Below, in pieces: positions 24,137 through 35,875 of a stretch of 64,000 nucleotides of DNA; the first letter of the stretch is position 1, and every line of letters begins with the position of its first letter. Location: contig NC_087063.1 in the NCBI RefSeq assembly GCF_963678635.1, positions 81,017,574 through 81,081,573 on the forward strand, written 5' to 3'. Under the pieces are notes generated by a model, which was given only the letters and a program-made list of their open reading frames with translations, ran no database searches and had not been told where the DNA came from. The position numbers and the translations under genes are program-made. The stretch is from Symsagittifera roscoffensis. Lineage: Eukaryota > Xenacoelomorpha > Acoela > Convolutidae.

Positions 24137-24928
24137 ATCCCAGTGTCGTATATCTATACTACTACTGGGAAAGAAATAATCAATTTTGTTTTTGTTCCGA
24201 AGAAGCAATTGAACTTTGAAAATTTGAAGAAACAAATCATTTTAAATTTCCTTCTCCGAAAAACAAATTAACAGAACATTTTTTCGGACACTTTTCGTTC
24301 CGACCATTGAAAATGGGGAGGAACTTTGGATTCGGGTGTGTGTTTTAGTTTTTTGGTTTTCTACGCAAAATCAGCTACCAAAAGTAATCACCGGACAGGG
24401 TTGAATGATATATTATATTAAAGCCTTTTCAGTCGTGATTCGAACGGAATTGGAAATTTCAGAAAAGTTTTCCCAGTATCGAGAAAAACCAGTTTGAAGT
24501 TTTTGATTTTTTGTCTGAATCTGAGCTAATTAGTAAGATAGCTAGTAATTGCAATAGCTTACTTAAATTTAATTTAAGCCGTAAGAACTTAGTTTTACTC
24601 AGGTAAAACTAGTTTTTGGAGCTTTTTAGCGCAATTTTGGGAATCAAAAACTTTGATATTAGTTTTTGATTTCCTTTTTGCTTTTCTTGTCATTTTTTTT
24701 CAAAAACGGTTTCCAAGTGAATTATTTTAGAATGAATTTCAAATATGCCTAACTTCTGTTTTTTCCTGCAGACTTTTTTATCACATAATGCAGAAAAAAC
24801 ACGACGCCAATTTGAGAAAAAAAAAGTTTAAGACGGTGGTCGAAACATTCTCTGCTACTTGCACAGTAGCCGGTTGTTCTTTTTAATGTCTTGTTTTGGG
24901 TTGTTTTTGATAATCACGAGGGAGAAAA
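24137..24928. other. AT-rich sequence without a recognisable gene
   Basis: No open frame of note, no repeat structure and no RNA signal are seen here. Confidence 0.4.
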
Positions 24929-25553
24929 GATTTGGAGGGATAAATAATTAGATTTTTGTCAATCATTAAATTGGCAAAGTTCATTGTAAAAAAAGTTATA
25001 ATGGTCCAAATCAATTACACTAAGCTAAGATCATTTATGGTATAGCAAATTTAACACAGAGGCAAAGCGGAGCTTTGCATCACTTGCGATACAAGGGAAG
25101 CGTACCATTGTAAGATACTAATTAAACAGTGAGATGGAAATAACTAAGTGAGAAAAAAACTGGAAACACTAAAATTTTGATCACAGAAAAACAAACGAGA
25201 ATCACAACCACTAGCAATAAGCACGCTTTTAGTGTTTTCCGAGAGTATACTAAGCCAACAACACTTAATTAGACGCCAATTGATTCCAAAACGAAAATGC
25301 CCAAGGAAATGGCTGTCTTAAAAAAGTTCAACATTTTTTTTGAAGTACGAAAGTTTCAAACTCTGAAAAACAGACGAGAAAACTAGCCACTAGCATAAAA
25401 CAAGCTTCAAGTTTTCTTAAGCGTTTTCTAAATCAATAACTCATAATTAGACGCCAAATATTCCAAAAATAGAAACTGTCAGAAAAAATTGTTCTTATAA
25501 AAAGTTTGAACTTTTGAGCTTTATACTACCAGCCAAGCTGATTCATTAAAAAT

Positions 25554-25775
25554 ATGAATAATCTTTTTTTAATTCTTAAACCGATGCATAATAAGGTGAC
25601 TAAACGGACTAAACCAGAGCATAAAATGTTTAAAACTAAAAAACAAGAGGAGCTGATTTTATTTAGGCCGAAAAAACTTCTAATTGAAAAAAGCAAACAG
25701 ACAGAAAATACACCAGTCAGGTGTAAAAATCGAAAAATTACAGGATATAATCAACGACACTTAGGACCATATTGA
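25554..25775 (+). other. Lysine-rich open frame in duplication copy 1 (doubtful gene)
   Basis: A 73-codon frame starting MNNLFLILKPMHNK with very high lysine content (KPEHKMFKTKKQEELILF). Copy 2 has the matching frame at 27125-27349, with one added lysine and four other residues changed including KNRKI to SIRKT. The frame is preserved through the indel because that indel is three bases long, which is weak support for coding. I do not recognise the protein, and the A-rich composition could produce it by chance. It may be the remnant of a longer transposon gene: the translation past the stop continues as KLFTLQKKCEVAIKPIK without a clear domain. Confidence 0.25.
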
Positions 25776-27124
25776 AAACTGTTTACACTGCAAAAAAAAT
25801 GTGAGGTAGCAATTAAGCCGATAAAACAGAAGCCGACAAAGTATAACTCGGTTAATCAAAAATTCACGGGAAAAAATTTCAACTTTAGGCACTGAAAAAG
25901 TTTCCGGTCGGTGTGGTTGGTTTCAAAAGCAACTTCCTTTTCTCCAGACCAAGTGCAAGGAGGCCTTGAATTTGCTAAATTTTAAAAATAAAACCACATC
26001 AATTTCAATCAAAAGTGAGTAAAGAAAGAAGTCTGGTTCCCGATTACAAGACACTTGTTCTTGCAGTAAAATTAACAAATTACATTACAAAAAAAACACA
26101 AAAAAAACAAAAAATTATTTTACACAAGAAAGGTAAAAAAATTTGGCAACACAGCCGGAAAAATATAAGCAGACAGACCAAAGGCTGATTATTTTTTGAT
26201 TAGGTTAAAAAAACAAGGGCTGATCGGATTTGAGCGCAGTCGCTTAGCCGTCTACTAGTACCTTTTATACCCAGTAGTTGAATTTGAATTTTCAAAAAAT
26301 TGAGCAGTTTTGGTTGCTTCAGAATCGAATGCTGCAGAAATCATTCACTAATTTTGTTAAACTAGTTGTTAACCAGAAAAAAAAGTATATATTCCAGTTT
26401 GATATCGCTTGCTAATCGCAAGCCTAAGCATCTCAAAAAAATCAGTCATCAAATCTCTTGGAACAAAAGGATTTCTAGTCAATGGCATTTAATCTGTTAG
26501 ATTTGGAGGGATAAATAATTAGATTTTTGTCAATCATTAAATTGGCAAAGTTCATTGTAAAAAAAGTTATAATGGTCCAAATCAATTACACTAAGCTAAG
26601 ATCATTTATGGTATAGCAAATTTAACACAGAGGCAAAGCGGAGCTTTGCATCACTTGCGATACAAGGGAAGCGTACCATTGTAAGATACTAATTAAACAG
26701 TGAGATGGAAATAACTAAGTGAGAAAAAAACTGGAAACACTAAAATTTTGATCACAGAAAAACAAACGAGAATCACAACCACTAGCAATAAGCACGCTTT
26801 TAGTGTTTTCCGAGAGTATACTAAGCCAACAACACTTAATTAGACGCCAATTGATTCCAAAACGAAAATGCCCAAGGAAATGGCTGTCTTAAAAAAGTTC
26901 AACATTTTTTTTGAAGTACGAAAGTTTCAAACTCTGAAAAACAGACGAGAAAACTAGCCACTAGCATAAAACAAGCTTCAAGTTTTCTTAAGCGTTTTCT
27001 AAATCAATAACTCATAATTAGACGCCAAATATTCCAAAAATAGAAACTGTCAGAAAAAATTGTTCTTATAAAAAGTTTGAACTTTTGAGCTTTATACTAC
27101 CAGCCAAGCTGATTCATTAAAAAT

Positions 27125-27349
27125 ATGAATAATCTTTTTTTAATCCTTAAACCGATGCATAATAAGGTGACTAAACGGACTAAACCAGAGCATAAAATGT
27201 TTAAAACTAAAAAACAAGAGGAGCTGATTTTATTTAGGCCGAAAAAACTTCTAATTGAAAAAAAAAGCAAACAGACAGAAAATACACCAGTCAGGTGTAG
27301 TATTCGAAAAACTACAGGATATAATCAACGACACTTAGGACCATATTGA
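27125..27349 (+). other. Lysine-rich open frame in duplication copy 2 (doubtful gene)
   Basis: Counterpart of the frame at 25554-25775, 74 codons. Three extra A residues in the lysine run keep the frame open. Unknown function, with the same doubts as for copy 1. Confidence 0.25.
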
Positions 27350-28230
27350 AAACTGTTTACACTGCAAAAAAAAATGTGAGGTAGTAATTAAGCCGATAAA
27401 ACAGAAGCCGACAAAGTATAACCCGGTTAATCAAAAATTCACGGGAAAAAATTTCAATTTTAGGCACTGAAAAAATTTCCGGTCGGTGTGGTTGGTTTCA
27501 AAAGCAACTTCCTTTTCTCCAGACCAAGGGCAAGGAGGCCTTGAATTTGCTAAGTTTTAAAAATAAAACCACATCAATTTCAATCAAAAGTGAGTAAAGA
27601 AAGAAGTCTGGTTCCCGATTACAAGACACTTGTTCTTGCAGTAAAATTAACAAATTACATTAAAAAAAACACAAAAAATACAAAAAATTATTTTGCACAA
27701 GAAAGGTAAAAAAATGTGGCAACACAGCCGGAAAAATATAAGCAGACAGACCAAAGGCTGATTATTTTTTGATTAGGTTAAAAAAACAAGGGCTGATCGG
27801 ATTTGAGCGCAGTCGCTTAGCCGTCTACTAGTACCTTTTATACCCAGTAGTTGAATTTGAATTTTCAAAAAATTGAGCAACTTTGGTTGCTTCGGAATCG
27901 AATGCTGCAGAAATCATTCACTAATTTTGTTAAACTAGTTGTTAACCAGAAAAAAAGTATATATTCCAGTTTGATATCGCTTGCTAATCGCAAGCCTAAG
28001 CAGCTCAAAAAAATCTGTCATCAAATTTCTTGGAACAAAAGGATTTCTAGTCAATGGCATTTAATCTGTTAGATTCATGCCGTTTAATTCCGTAAAGTTT
28101 CTTATATTAGAGGAATACATTGATTATTTTGTTCAAGGAAAAAAATCTGAAAATGAAATTAAAAAAAATTCAAGCATAGCTTTTTTTTCTAGAATTAATG
28201 CTTGTCATAAAATTCCACAGTATGGCAAAA

Positions 28231-28520
28231 CAGGGGCGGATCTAAAATTTTCTGGAGGAACAGGTGATTGTTCAAAACAATTTTTGTAAAAATTCGTCGG
28301 CCTTCCTTTTAGGTCGACCATATCAACTTTCCGAGCTCTCCCAAATATCATTTTTAAGACGCTATTTGACAAAAGCTTCTGCGCCCCCGACAAGTTTTAT
28401 TTAAAAAAAACACTCCAAAAAAGCAGATATAAGCCTTTTTGGAAGTTTTCGATTAAGAGGCTCGCGCTCCCCTTCACATTTTGTAGACAATGGCGCCGAA
28501 AGTATTGTCTTCATGTAACT
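28231..28520 (+). mobile_element. hAT-type MITE, incomplete copy
   Basis: It begins CAGGGGCGGATCTAAAAT and keeps the family's internal landmarks: GGTCGACCATATCAACTTTCC, CGAGCTCTCCCAAAT, CTGCGCCCCCGACAAG and GGCGCCGAAAGT. The right inverted end is not found, so the copy is truncated or decayed. Confidence 0.65.
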
Positions 28521-29885
28521 TCACATACAAATATACATACACGATTTTTTTGGTTCTAAAATGTTTGATGAAAAAAATCAGTCTTTAAAAAATGATGCCT
28601 CTAAAAATTAAGTACCATATGAACAACAATAGGATTCTTGTATTGTTTTTCTGAATAACCAATATTATTTTTGAGTTTTGAAGTAACAGTCAAGTTTCCG
28701 CATGTGTACAATTTTCATCGTATGTTAAACATATCATTAGGCTGTTTTTTGCCCATTTTTCATAGCTGATAACGTTTGTGGGTTCAGATGCAACACCTTT
28801 CTTCACATGAACAAAGACTATTTGATGTTCGGATTTTTGAGCAAACCGAAAATCATCGGACAAAAGTGCTCTCGTCCACAGCAGTTCTAGAACATACAGC
28901 AGTTTTTGTCCTACCTAATCATTTTATGATTCTGAATGAAAACTGTTTCGCGATATGGTTGACAAAAACGTAGTCTCCGAATCGAACAGATGTCCTCACC
29001 TTTGCATAAGAAATTGCAAAATCTTCGATGCCCAATTTTTTTTGGAAATTTTTTTTGGAGTTTTTTGCAATTAGACGCTGTCTTGCTTAGCAATTACCCA
29101 CATGTTAAATAAAATGGTGCATCCATCAACTGCAATTGATCATAGTTATCTTAACATCAGCCATTAGGAAACAATTCTAGATATCTACAGTAAAAGTTTT
29201 CAAAGATATGAAAAGTTTTCAAAAAAATAACACTTTTTTGCTTAATTTGCTATTTAGTTCCATTAAATATGCAGTAAAACTCAAATAAAAATTTCACGCC
29301 TATAATAAAATTTTCCGCAGATGAAAAGCACTGTCCCTTTGGAGCTGGGTTGACCAAGTAAGCCCCTAAAAAACTTTGATATTTTATGGACTATTTGTTG
29401 TTGGTCGATGACAAAATTTGGCTGATGTCTGAAACGATGACAAAATTTGGCTTATGTCTAATAAATATTGGTTTGAAAAAACTTAAAAAATTTAAGGGTC
29501 ATAATTTTTGTCTGGGTTGTTCTTAATACAGAACAAAAACTGAAAAACTTACGACAACTAAAGGAAAAATATATTGGATCTTTATAAAACCGTATAACTC
29601 TTACAGAACTAACGGCTTGTCGTATTGTTTGATTCATTATTACCACAAATACGTTTAGAAGCATTGTTGCACCAATTTTGGAAATAATTTTTTAAGCGAT
29701 ATCACACTTCTAAACAATTTTAGCGACATTGTGATAACGTCAGCAAAAAGCTATCTAAGCTGCAAAAATTTTTGCATCAATTTAAAAGCTATGATGACCC
29801 TATTAATTATTATGAAAAATTACGATAGCTTGCGTTTCCCTATCAAATTTACTGTAATTTGGCATTAAAGGCGTTTTAGAAGACA
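28521..29885. other. AT-rich sequence without a recognisable gene
   Basis: Open frames at 28776-28973 (plus), 28911-29093 (minus) and 29458-29664 (minus) show no domain and overlap one another. A CTGGGTTGACC word near 29345 resembles the end of the 14125/29886 element family. Confidence 0.35.
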
Positions 29886-30785
29886 TCGGGTTAACCTCCA
29901 TACACCAAAAATGCTTATCATACAATTTTATACATCAGAAGTATGTAAAAGTGCTTGTCATACAATTTATAAAATGGTCGAACAAAGGTTTAAACTAATT
30001 TCTGCGGCTGTTTTATTCGAAAAAAAAAACAGTATGGTGATGAAAAAAAACTGTTCCTTTTTTGGAAAAAATTGGTTATCATACATTTTCCAGATAAGAA
30101 AGATGTATGACTGGCATTTTTTTGATGGCAAAACAAAATTTTGCTCCAAAATTTACTCCAAAACTTTTTGTTTTTTGTTTCAACATCAAATCAAATTTTG
30201 TTCTCAAACAAACATTTTTCAACATTTTTTTTATGTCAAGTTTAATATTTTGTGTGCATAACGTACACTTATGTTAATTTTTTCCCTTTTCGCGTTATAG
30301 CGTTATAACTTTTTTCAAAAAGGCTGAAAACTCCTATTTGTTTTGAATGGCATGTTCTTCAATGCCGTGTTCAATAACTGATAATTTATCAATTCAATTA
30401 GAAAAAAATCACTGTTAAAAATTTTTGCCAAAATTTAAAATTTGTTATTTATCATTTGTGAAAGACAGTTCGAAGTCAATTCAGGTCATTTTTAATGCAT
30501 TGTAAATGCAAGACCGTCCAACTTTTGCTGCTTTAAGTAAATCAAGGTCTTTGTCACTTGCGTTCGTTTACGAACACAACTCAAAAATTTTCACAAATTA
30601 AATCTAGAAAAAAAACAAGTTTTTTGATTTATGGAAAAATACTTGTCATACAATTTTCATAAATGAAAAAATACATATCATAGAGCTTTTATACAATATC
30701 TGTACGTATGGAATTACATGGAATTGTATGGTAAGAAGTTTTTCATATATAGAAATTGTATGCTAAAAAAATTTGGTCAACCCGG
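29886..30785. mobile_element. ~0.9 kb non-autonomous TIR element, copy 2
   Basis: This is the second copy of the element at 14125-15020, in the same orientation. It shares the CGGGTTAACCTCC start, the TTTCTGCGGCTG tract, the GTATGACTGGCATTTTTTT tract, the GTGTGCATAACGTA tract and the final GGTCAACCCGGG. The copies are diverged by many indels, so the insertion is old. Short open frames inside it (29911-30261 plus, 29967-30149 minus) have no recognisable protein features and are treated as chance. Confidence 0.6.
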
Positions 30786-31940
30786 GAAAAATTTTCTGAG
30801 CTATAAAAATGAATATGCTAAAATATCGCATCTAAGTGAGACTAGCTTATAAGTTTTTACCACAATTACTACCCTAAATTTTCCTCGTGGATAATTTTGG
30901 TGGAATTCATTATCAGCAAAATTGCATTCCAAAGTTCTGCAAGTAGTGTTTCTGTGCTTCATGTTTTGAAAAGTTCCGATAGATTTTTTCTGAGATTTCA
31001 AGTTCGTATATTACATTTCAGCTGTAGCAAAATTCCAAGTTAGGTGTTAGTTTTAGGATATCACCAAAAATTGAGTTTAAAAAATGATTTTATATAATGA
31101 TAACGTATTTTTTCAGTTATTTTCCCAAACTTTTTGATAATAAACTAAACTAAGAGAGGAAACTTTTTTTATAAGATCTTCTTCTGGAGTTAAAAAATTT
31201 AATTTTCAAAGAGACACGTGAAAAACGTTTTTTTTTTGCGATTGCTATTTTAAGAACGGGAGATCCATTTAAAATAATTCATCTGAAAAAAAACCGTTCA
31301 CCTATTACAAAAAGGTAGAAGTTAAATTCGCTGCTAAGTACAATATTTTTGAGCGTGTTCAATCAGGACATTTTTGGGATTGTATATTGGATAATTGTTA
31401 TTGGGTATTATAGAGTTCGTAGTTAACAATATAAATTTTTTGATGGTGCATTGTTTCATTGTTAGGTTTGCGCGTTTTTTCTGCAGAACGTAGCTTCAAT
31501 CTTCTTCTTCAGCTTCAAAAGCGGCTCCTGGACCATAGTTTATTTTTATTGTCTCCCACGCCCTGGTTATAACAGTGAGTTCAGCTCACTTTTCTTTCCC
31601 GCCACCTGACATAAGCAACTTTTTTAAAAACTTTTAGTATGAGCACCAAGTGTATTTGTAATAGCTCAATAATTAGCAAGTTTCTATATCAATCAGACAT
31701 TTTCAGCAGTTGGAAATGGTTAGAATAGTTCTCTCGAGTTGTAGATGCCCTTTTATTTTAGTCATCTTTGTGGCCCTTACAACTACCCAATAAAAACTAC
31801 GACAACTCTAAAAGGAACCCTTTCCAAATTATGAGACAAATTCATTGCCCCATTGCAAAATTGCGAGACTCTAAAGATAGACCCGATCAACTTGATTTAT
31901 TTCAGGGCGAGTTTGTTATTTTATTTGGCGTGGAAGGAGA
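30786..31940. other. AT-rich sequence, no gene seen
   Basis: No coding signal. At 31595-31607 the plus strand reads TTTCCCGCCACCT, the exact reverse complement of the E2F-like word at 23487-23499. Two AATAAA signals on the minus strand lie at about 31896-31925, just downstream of the possible exon at 31941. Confidence 0.4.
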
Positions 31941-32153
31941 TTAAAAGCAGCCCTGAAAAGGTTTCATCAACACCATTACAACCACTGTGTTGACACACCC
32001 ATAAGTCATTCGTAGGGCACGCAAAACAGAGTCGGCAACCAGTTCTTTTCCGAAGGAGATAGTAGCCGGAAGTTCGAAGTTCGGCGGAACCAAATAGTAT
32101 GAAGCTTTAACATTCCGGACATATGTTAACCATTCCTGGTCTTGTCTGAAATC
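31941..32153 (-). CDS. Possible 3'-terminal exon of an unknown minus-strand gene
   Basis: On the minus strand, GATTTCAG at 32154-32161 is a plausible splice acceptor. The frame that follows (QDQEWLTYVRNVKASYYLVP, then ELPATISFGKELVADSVLRA, then TYGCVNTVVVMVLMKPF) has balanced amino-acid and codon use unlike the AT-rich surroundings. It ends at a stop at 31941-31943, and two AATAAA signals follow within about 50 bases. The frame is open upstream to 32222, so the acceptor is a guess. I do not recognise the protein. Joining it to the last visible GPCR exon (42851) would create a stop at the junction, so it probably belongs to another gene. Confidence 0.35.
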   Translation of the reverse strand, partial: DFRQDQEWLTYVRNVKASYYLVPPNFELPATISFGKELVADSVLRALRMTYGCVNTVVVMVLMKPFQGCF

Positions 32154-32236
32154 CATCAGACTTTTGCAAAAGTTAAGACAACCGATTTCAGTTTTAACAA
32201 AACTTTTTAGATAAATCATCAATCATCACGAACGCT

Positions 32237-33394
32237 AGAGTCAGGCGGGTTTTGAAAAAAAAGTCGAAAATTTTATCCTTTTTTGGTCAACCAAATTGAT
32301 TTATTGAGCTATAAAGAGCCTAATTTGACCAAATTTTCTGCACCGCCGGCAAATTAAAGAAATAAACAAGCCAAAAAAAGCGTTTTTTGTCGTTTTTAGA
32401 AAATGTTGACAAAAATCGCGTTTTTTCGCCACCCCCTGCTCAAAATTAGTATATATTGGTGCCAGAGGCGTCTTTAGAAAAATTTTTGCGTCAGTATGCC
32501 AAAAATGGATATCCCAAAAGAGTACAAAGGGGGACCATTTGGGTAGGCTGAGGGTCGAATCCTTAAGGAAGGAGCGTCCGCACCAACGTCCCCCTCTAAA
32601 CCTGCTACTGGCTAGAGTGCTGATTTAAATTCTCCAATCAAAACGTGTGAAATCCGTTTTTTTCTCAAACTGGGTTGACATTAGACAAAAAGCTAATTTT
32701 CACTCGTCTGCCCCCCCCCCCCCCTCCCACTTTTTAAATTCCAAAAAGTGCAAATGAACCTTGTTTGGTGAACAAACTTGCATTGTGAACAGATTTATTT
32801 TAAATATCTACACAGAAACATGAAGAACTTAGCCATTAAATTACGTAAAACATCTAAGAAAAGATGAATTTTGAAAAAAGGGAGTGAACAAAAGTCAGGA
32901 GAAAAAGAAGAACAAAAGCCTGCACAAAATTTTAACCCATAAATAAATCACGTTTGGTTCCTTTTTGATCAATTAAAAACGCGATAAAACTACCGAGTAT
33001 ATTGTTCAGCAACATATATGAAAGAAAGCATCTGAAACAAGCCCAAAAGTAATTTTAAAAGGCAGACTCTCATTCATGTTGTTGAATTATCCTTTTATTT
33101 GATAGCCAGAAAAGGAACCGTTTTCTATTTTACAAACAAAGTGCTGCCAAAACATCTGAAAGTTTTTGGGCTGAAAAAAAACCCGTAACAAGTAATTTGC
33201 TCAGTAATTGCCTGGGTAGCTTTAGCTCAATTTTTTTGCCTATTTTTGGATTAAACTTTTGGTTTCTATTTTATCAAAAAAAAATTTCTAAGTTTTGATA
33301 GAACTCTTAGCAAGGTTTTTTCAACATTTCAAGAGCTATCGAAAAAAAAAATTTTCAAATTTTTTTCTTTTTTAGAATAATTTAGTCAGAACTG
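32237..33394. mobile_element. Tc1/mariner-type MITE, copy 2, split by a hAT MITE
   Basis: The left end GAGTGCTGATTTAAATT continues at 32614 with AAAACGTGTGAAATCCG and TTAGACAAAAAGCTAA, matching the left arm of the element at 44760. The right end AATTTAGTCAGAACTG at about 33379-33394 is followed by TA and matches the inverted right arm. The first few bases of the left arm are separated from the rest by the hAT MITE at 32242-32610, a nested insertion. Without the insert the element is about 790 bp. No transposase is encoded. Confidence 0.6.
32242..32610 (+). mobile_element. hAT-type MITE with perfect 8-bp target duplication
   Basis: The 369-bp element begins CAGGCGGGTTTTG and ends CCTGCTACTG, and is flanked on both sides by GCTAGAGT (32234-32241 and 32611-32618). 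Internal landmarks shared with the family: TTGGTCAACCAAATTG, TTTCTGCACCGCCGGCAA, AAAATTAGTATATATTGGTG, GTACAAAGGGGGACC and GGGTCGAATCC. The 8-bp duplication and GC-rich inverted ends are typical of hAT-derived MITEs. It has no coding capacity. Confidence 0.85.
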
Positions 33395-33402
33395 TATAAA
33401 AA

Positions 33403-33789
33403 TTAATTTATTTTTCGAATACCATCAACATTTTGCCAATCAAAAACTATTTTAAAAGCTTCAAAATTCAGATTGAAAATGGCTGGTAAAAATAATGTTG
33501 TGTTTAAATTAGACAGATGCGGAACACGAAATTGCAGACAACAATTTAGTTTTCTTAATAGGCACTCAAATTTCAAAAACTGCAAAACATACCACATCCA
33601 AGTTTTAGGCTCCGTCGAAGCTTCGGATTTTTGATAGATAGAAAAGGAAACTAAAAAGTTCTTGGTCAAAAATCCAGTAGAAATTTGTAAATTGAAACCG
33701 TATCTGTGCTTCGATTTGAAAAAAACTCCGAAAAAAGATTGATCTGCCAAAACTGCTCTTAGTTGTATGTTAACTGTACGGTTAATCAA
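33403..33789 (-). other. 128-codon open frame of unknown meaning
   Basis: A minus-strand frame of 387 bases stays open in AT-rich DNA. The product would be aromatic-rich (FFGVFFKSKHRYGF, KTWMWYVLQF, FEAFKIVFDWQ) and I recognise no family. It lies between the right end of the Tc1-like MITE and the Ty3/gypsy remnant. The length is somewhat above chance expectation, but there is no splice, start-context or conservation evidence for a gene. Confidence 0.2.
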
Positions 33790-34117
33790 TACCTTTAAAC
33801 AAAAAGTTTAATAATGTCAGGGAATTTAGGAAAATCAAGGGAAGCCAAGGGAGGAAGGAGAACGGACTCTATCTATGCAAAGGTTACGAGGAACAACACG
33901 CGTTACACTACCAGCAAACCCATCTGAGTATGGAACCATTTCAGTACCCGAAATTTCTCAATACCAGCAAAATGCTCTTCAAGAAAGAAAAGAATGGAAC
34001 AAGTTAAATGTAACAGATGTTGTTTCGAAAGCAGAAAGAAGGAGAAATCTTAATATTTTTCGCGTCAGATTAAGTGGAAAGTCGACCAGGTGTAATCTAT
34101 GAACAGAGAAACAAAAA

Positions 34118-34255
34118 TTAGTGCGAGGCATGGTCATCTTCAATACGCGGAATCGAGATGCCATAAAGGGACTGCGTAGTGAAACAAAAACTACGGATGA
34201 GGCGTTGAAGATAGCCCTGTTCTACGAGCGATACGAAAGACGCAAAGATGTATAG
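34118..34255 (+). pseudogene. gypsy Gag fragment
   Basis: A 45-codon open stretch reading LVRGMVIFNTRNRDAIKGLR, then DEALKIALFYERYERR, ends in a TAG. This resembles the region of Ty3/gypsy Gag before the zinc knuckle in insect and other invertebrate elements (a helix with an AIKGLR/ETK and DEALKIA pattern). The upstream frame at 33875-34102 may be another part of Gag in a different frame. Not functional. Confidence 0.45.
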
Positions 34256-34851
34256 AGGAAGCATGATGAGACCGTCCGGAGGCGGTTACACAGCCCAGGT
34301 GGTAGCACTTCAGTTCAAAGCTGAACCAGTGAGTAACATTACAGGACCAAGGGGACGAGGATTACGTCGTGGAAGCGGAAACTAACAAAATCATGGAACA
34401 CCGAAATTTCAGCTGTTACCGCGACCAATTTAATTTCACGGTTGAACTTTTGCAATGATGCTACTCACGGTGGGCAACATGCAATTTTTGCAAGAAAGTA
34501 GTCCATAGAGAGACAAAGTTGAGAGGAAAATGAATGTCACCTGGTGGCAGCTCAGTTGGATTATTCCACGAGGACAAAATGTTCGAAGGAGAAGACGACT
34601 CATCAAATGAGAGGATTTTGCAAGACACAAACTCTGTCGCGTTTCTGAAAAAAAGCAGCACCGCTGGTCATCGAAACGTTCGGATGAATATTTAGTGATG
34701 GCAATAACTCGAAAAAGGAAAACCATCTTATTTTTGCTTGGCCGAAGTTGAAACCCGCAAGAAACGAACATTCAATGAATATTGTCAATCTTCACTGTGC
34801 ACTATCTCCTGAAGACCCTAAGGAAGGCAGGCACCCATTTGGGGCAGAATA

Positions 34852-35094
34852 GTGCAGAGGATGACAAAATTCGCGACTGCAGCAACAACAAACTCAACAT
34901 TTTGGGAAAAAATGGGCGTGCAGATAGCATCGAATAGATTGACAGAAGTCAGAGTAATCAGAGGAAGCAGACCGTCAATCTTGGGACGAGATCTCAGGGG
35001 CAAATTGGGACTAAAAATCATGCATACACTCTCATGGGTTAGCAATCATGAACATCCGGGGGTAAAACCGAGCGGTAGCATCAACCAGATTTAG
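34852..35094 (+). pseudogene. gypsy aspartic-protease C-terminal fragment
   Basis: The frame contains SRPSILGRDLRGKLGLK. The ILGRD...LGL pattern is the C-terminal signature of retroviral-type aspartic proteases of Ty3/gypsy elements. The catalytic D-T/S-G segment is not recognisable upstream, so only part of the domain remains. Confidence 0.5.
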
Positions 35095-35257
35095 AAGAAG
35101 AGCAGGATATCAACCCACAGCAGAATTATATCAGTGGTTTTAAACTTTTACTAGAATCAGATAAATTAGAATCTAAAAAGTGCAGGTGGATTTTTTCCAA
35201 AACTTAATGCCGGTACAATAAAAAGGCCTTAGGTTGTCATGAAGTTTCCCAGAAAAA

Positions 35258-35690
35258 ATGAACGAAGACGTTGAAAAACTAATAGACCAGGGAACTATAG
35301 AAAAGTTGAACAAAGCTTGGACGCGTATTGTGTTTCAACAGTAGTCATCACCGTGAAAAAAATGGTCCGATAAAATTAGCTCTCGAATAACAGGAACTCA
35401 AAACACCAGCGCTAAAACATGAAAACCACTTGCCAAACACCGATGGATTTGTATACACGAAAAGACAATTAATTGAGCGAAAGAAACAGGGAGAACAATA
35501 CTTTACAACAATGTGTTTAAAATACGCATACGAGCAGTGACCCTTAAGCGACGAAACGAAAAGTAACGGATTTTTGTTGATGATTGAATGGCTTAACCGC
35601 GAAACCAGCCCAGTTCTATTGATGACTCATCTCGTAGCGAGCTCCATTAAGCAATCGCATTTGTCGACGACATACTTGTGACAACTAAGC
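35258..35690 (+). pseudogene. gypsy reverse transcriptase fragments
   Basis: MNEDVEKLIDQGTIEKLNKAW near 35258 corresponds to the conserved start of the gypsy RT. AIAFVDDILVTTK at 35651-35689 contains the catalytic YxDD box in the variant FVDD (35660-35671). Stops and frameshifts lie in between. Intervening fingers and palm motifs are too decayed to place. Confidence 0.6.
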
Positions 35691-35875
35691 GATTCGAAAT
35701 CGACGGTTTCTCCTTGGTTAAAAAAAGTAGGTACGAAAATGTTTACTAGTAACGCAAAGGTAAGTGATAAGACTAAAGTTCCCTCCATATTATGTATGTA
35801 AAGGTCAACACTCATTGGAATTGCGCCGTATTTAATGAGAAAAACGCTACGCAACGAGCAAAGCATGTAGCCGAA

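Larger units (their letters stand above)
24929..28071. repeat. 1.57-kb direct tandem duplication
   Basis: Copy 1 (24929-26499) and copy 2 (26500-28071) match at an offset of 1571 bp with only scattered substitutions and short indels. The unit itself contains two diverged sub-repeats of about 170 bp (25181-25345 and 25350-25520) sharing AATTAGACGCCAA, CTAGCA and the CAACA/TCAATAAC tracts, so an older duplication preceded the recent one. Confidence 0.92.
33870..35720 (+). mobile_element. Ty3/gypsy retrotransposon remnant, heavily decayed
   Basis: Fragments of gag, protease and reverse transcriptase occur in the expected order on the plus strand but in several frames with many stops. They are an internal piece with no LTR visible. 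The BEL/Pao element begins immediately to the right, so one may have inserted beside or into the other. Base composition is less AT-rich than the flanks, as for the BEL element. Confidence 0.65.
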
